Assembly (NCBI GenBank): GCA_002352055.1
Contig: DEHS01000101.1
Coordinates: 17,348-24,402 of the forward strand
Source of the DNA: Legionellaceae bacterium UBA2794
GTDB taxonomy: Bacteria; Pseudomonadota; Gammaproteobacteria; Legionellales; Legionellaceae
Length of the DNA: 7,055 bases
Reading direction: 5' to 3'
The notes under the pieces are model-generated. The model was not told the DNA's origin, made no database searches, and saw nothing but the letters and a program-made list of their open reading frames with translations. The position numbers and the translations under genes are program-made. This document shows positions 5,306-7,055 of the stretch, piece by piece (within the stretch, counting starts at the first letter, position 1; the number at the start of each line of letters is the position of its first letter).

Positions 5306-6514
5306 ATGTTTATGACACATAGAAACAAAGAATCCAAATTCAACCTTATTTGGCTTTTAACGTACATATCCATTGCCTCCGTATCAGCAGCTATCATTAC
5401 CCCTGCCCTACCTAGAATCCAGGCAGAATATCAACTTAGTCTCGGTGCGGTAGAATGGATAGTTTCGGCGTTTTTAATAGGCTATGTGATTGGTCAGTTA
5501 GTGTATGGTCCTTTGGCGAATCAGTTTGGTCGTCTAAAGGCGCTACGAATAGGTTTAGTGATTAATATTATTGGCATCGTATTTTGCCTTATCGCTCAAT
5601 CGCAAGATTCTTACAGTTTATTAATCATCGGTCGACTTATCACCGCGCTCGGCGCTGCGAGTGGCCTTGCCTGCACGTTTATGTTAATTAATGAATGGTT
5701 GCCCGAATCGCAACGAAAAGCCGCAATGTCTTATGCTGTGTTGTCATTTGCTCTTGGCGCTGGAATTTCAGTGATGATTGGAGGTCTGATTACTGAATTT
5801 TGGCGATGGCAAGGATGTTTTTGGTTTTTATTAGTCCATGGATTAATTATGCTATTTGGAACACGCGTGTTTAGCGAAACGCTAACCTCTCCTAAATTGA
5901 TCCATCCAAAGACCATTATTTACGACTATTATTCGGCTTTATCTTCATCAAAATTGGTTATTTTCTCTATAGTAGTAGGATATTGTTCTTCGGTGTCGTA
6001 TTGCTTTTCAGCGGGTGGACCCCAAATTGCTGAATCGTTACTCCACCTTTCCGCTGCGCAATATGGTTATTGGAATGGTTTAAATATCATCGGGATGCTG
6101 GCTGGTGGATTACTCGCAAAACCATTATTAGCTCGCTACACTGTTAATTTTGTAATTAAAATCGGATTAATAGGAATTGCAGCGGGAATTATAAATTTAA
6201 TTTTAATTTGGGATTTTGCGAGTCATTCTGCTTTATGGTTTTTTATGACCAGCGCCAGTTTGTATTTATTTAGCAGTTTATTATTTTCAGGTGGATCACT
6301 GGTCGCTTCCAATGCTTTGTCCGATAAAGCCAGTGGTGCTGCCATGATGAGTTTTATCAATATGTGCTTTGCTACGGTATCCGTTATTTTTATGGGTTAT
6401 GTGTTAAGTAATCCATTGCTTAGTTTTATTATCACATTAAGTCTTATCTGGATAATGATTACTCTTCTTTTAACCATATATTACTTTACGCATCATACTA
6501 ATGCGCACGAGTAA
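5306..6514 (+). CDS. Major facilitator superfamily transporter, Bcr/CflA-like drug:H+ antiporter
   Basis: A 402-residue inner-membrane protein with 12 predicted helices. The N-terminal half shows TM1 ending in ITPALPRIQAEY (residues 30-42). TM2 leads to motif A, GPLANQFGRLKALR (68-81), with Asn72 where Asp is usual. A GRL arginine (Arg110) lies in TM4, and the motif C-like ALGAGISVMIGG (149-160) in TM5. These mark the 12-TM DHA1 antiporter group and resemble Bcr/CflA exporters of bicyclomycin or other drugs; the substrate here is not predictable. The cytoplasmic loop lies at about 190-215 and the C-terminal helices run to about 393. ATGs at 5306 and 5312 are both possible, and neither has a good Shine-Dalgarno. 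The 3' end overlaps the convergent exported-protein gene by 17 bp. Confidence 0.9.
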   Translation: MFMTHRNKESKFNLIWLLTYISIASVSAAIITPALPRIQAEYQLSLGAVEWIVSAFLIGYVIGQLVYGPLANQFGRLKALRIGLVINIIGIVFCLIAQSQDSYSLLIIGRLITALGAASGLACTFMLINEWLPESQRKAAMSYAVLSFALGAGISVMIGGLITEFWRWQGCFWFLLVHGLIMLFGTRVFSETLTSPKLIHPKTIIYDYYSALSSSKLVIFSIVVGYCSSVSYCFSAGGPQIAESLLHLSAAQYGYWNGLNIIGMLAGGLLAKPLLARYTVNFVIKIGLIGIAAGIINLILIWDFASHSALWFFMTSASLYLFSSLLFSGGSLVASNALSDKASGAAMMSFINMCFATVSVIFMGYVLSNPLLSFIITLSLIWIMITLLLTIYYFTHHTNAHE

Positions 6515-6875
6515 AACTACCTGACTGAGCGGGGTCTATGCACCAAATAGTCAAGATTTCTGTTATTAATTGACCATAACAGGGATTATACCAAGGTGAC
6601 ACTCGCTCAAAAACTAAAAATTCGGTATTTTCATTCTCAAGGGTGCAATTACCATTTAATGGATTTTTTTCTCCACTGTCCAGAGAATACTCCCCCTTAA
6701 ATTGTTCATTAAGTATAGAGCTAAACTGAATCCACGCAGGATGAATTTTGTTCAAATCGTCCCAATGGCCATTCCATTGCCCTAGAAATTTTTGACAGGA
6801 ATGAGCATATACGTTTTGAATCGATAAAATAAATACTAATAATAGTGCTGCTTTGAGCAGAGATTTTTTATTAAT
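6498..6875 (-). CDS. Small exported protein with four cysteines; non-canonical or lost start codon
   Basis: Reading from 6875, the frame gives 125 residues. They begin with a clear Sec signal peptide (Lys3-Lys4, then KAALLLVFILSIQ and VYA), with a likely cut after residue 24. The mature part starts HSCQKFLGQWNGHWDDL and has cysteines at about 27, 77, 99 and 112, enough for two disulfides, so a periplasmic or secreted protein is expected. The function is unknown. The first standard start (TTG, 6755) falls inside the mature domain and would remove the signal peptide, so it is surely not the start. Upstream the frame is open to 6887 with only ATT codons at 6881 and 6875; GGA sits 6 nt before the ATT at 6875. 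The gene either uses ATT or has lost its ATG. The position 6875 is my choice. It is convergent with the transporter and overlaps its end. Confidence 0.7.
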   Translation of the reverse strand: MNKKSLLKAALLLVFILSIQNVYAHSCQKFLGQWNGHWDDLNKIHPAWIQFSSILNEQFKGEYSLDSGEKNPLNGNCTLENENTEFLVFERVSPWYNPCYGQLITEILTIWCIDPAQSGSFTRAH

Positions 6876-6906
6876 TTTAATTCCGAATTAGAAATAATTG
6901 CTTTAG

Positions 6907-6935
6907 ATAATAACAATTTTGAGTTGCCTTTTGAA
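6907..6935 (-). promoter_or_regulatory. Candidate promoter of the exported-protein gene
   Basis: On the minus strand TTCAAA (6935-6930) and TATTAT (6912-6907) are separated by 17 bp, matching the sigma70 consensus at four and five of six positions. Transcription would start near 6900, about 25 nt before the proposed ATT start, which supports a gene beginning there rather than at 6755. The -35 lies in the loop of the hairpin at 6919-6950. Confidence 0.4.
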
Positions 6936-6950
6936 CTAAGGGCAACTCAA
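6919..6950. repeat. 10-bp inverted repeat (stable hairpin) upstream of the exported-protein gene
   Basis: TTGAGTTGCC (6919-6928) and GGCAACTCAA (6941-6950) are perfect complements around a 12-nt loop; with one bulge the stem extends by two pairs. There is no clean T-run on either side, so it is at best a weak terminator for the gene entering from the right edge. It may instead be an operator, since it overlaps the candidate promoter. Confidence 0.5.
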
Positions 6951-7019
6951 TATAATATATTTTAATTAAAGGGTTACAGCCAGAAACCAACTATAATGCC
7001 TGGCTTATACATCCATCAA

Positions 7020-7055
7020 TTAATAACTTGAACCTGAATCTGTATTAGTACCTGT
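7020..7055 (-). CDS. Possible C-terminal end of a gene entering from the right edge
   Basis: One minus-strand frame is open from the edge and gives TGTNTDSGSSY before a TAA at 7020-7022. The Ser/Gly/Thr-rich tail is plausible for a protein end. A short inverted repeat (AGCCAG/CTGGCT, about 6977-7005) follows it. Eleven codons are too few to be sure that it is coding. Confidence 0.25.
   Translation of the reverse strand, partial: TGTNTDSGSSY

Noticed and set aside
5731..5916. 61-codon minus-strand ORF
   Set aside because: A shadow frame inside the transporter gene, with no start signals.
6498..6755. 85-residue version of the exported protein starting at TTG 6755
   Set aside because: The frame continues upstream into a clear signal peptide, so this start is internal.
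1..7055. CRISPR array, tRNA, rRNA, insertion sequence or integrase
   Set aside because: No spaced direct repeats, clover-leaf genes, terminal inverted repeats with a transposase, or integrase motifs were seen on either strand.

Overview
The window looks like chromosomal DNA of an AT-rich gammaproteobacterium. Codon use and the style of the secreted and hypothetical proteins suggest a Legionella-like host. That placement is an inference from general appearance; no diagnostic marker gene is present.

Left part (about 75-2660, minus strand): a thiamine salvage operon, read right to left. A sigma70-type promoter (-35 TTGACC, 17 bp, -10 TATCTT, at 2627-2655) fires directly into a TPP riboswitch (about 2505-2619). 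The leader that follows carries a 9-codon mini-ORF and a hairpin that hides the Shine-Dalgarno of the first cistron. That cistron is a 71-residue protein with a signal peptide; its mature part resembles the first ~40 residues of TenA and then stops, so it is probably a tenA remnant. It overlaps thiM, which overlaps thiE by 4 nt (ATGA), which overlaps thiD by 1 nt (TAATG). ThiM phosphorylates the thiazole, ThiD the pyrimidine, and ThiE joins them to thiamine phosphate. No de novo genes (thiC, thiG, thiS) are visible here.

Middle (about 2660-4170): poorly characterised accessory DNA. It holds an ORF fragment of unknown origin that overlaps the thi promoter, a degenerate-looking stretch, and a gene for an unrecognised single-pass membrane protein. 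Next comes a striking divergent pair: a KTSC-domain protein (minus) and a HicB-like small protein (plus). Their 5' ends overlap by 28 bp, so each start codon and ribosome binding site lies inside the other gene.

Right part (4322-6890): a SAM-dependent methyltransferase with an N-terminal zinc ribbon, a 12-TM major facilitator transporter, and, convergent with it and overlapping its 3' end by 17 bp, a small exported cysteine-containing protein that lacks any ATG/GTG/TTG start before its signal peptide. The last 36 bases may be the end of another minus-strand gene. No tRNA, rRNA, CRISPR array, integrase or insertion sequence was seen.
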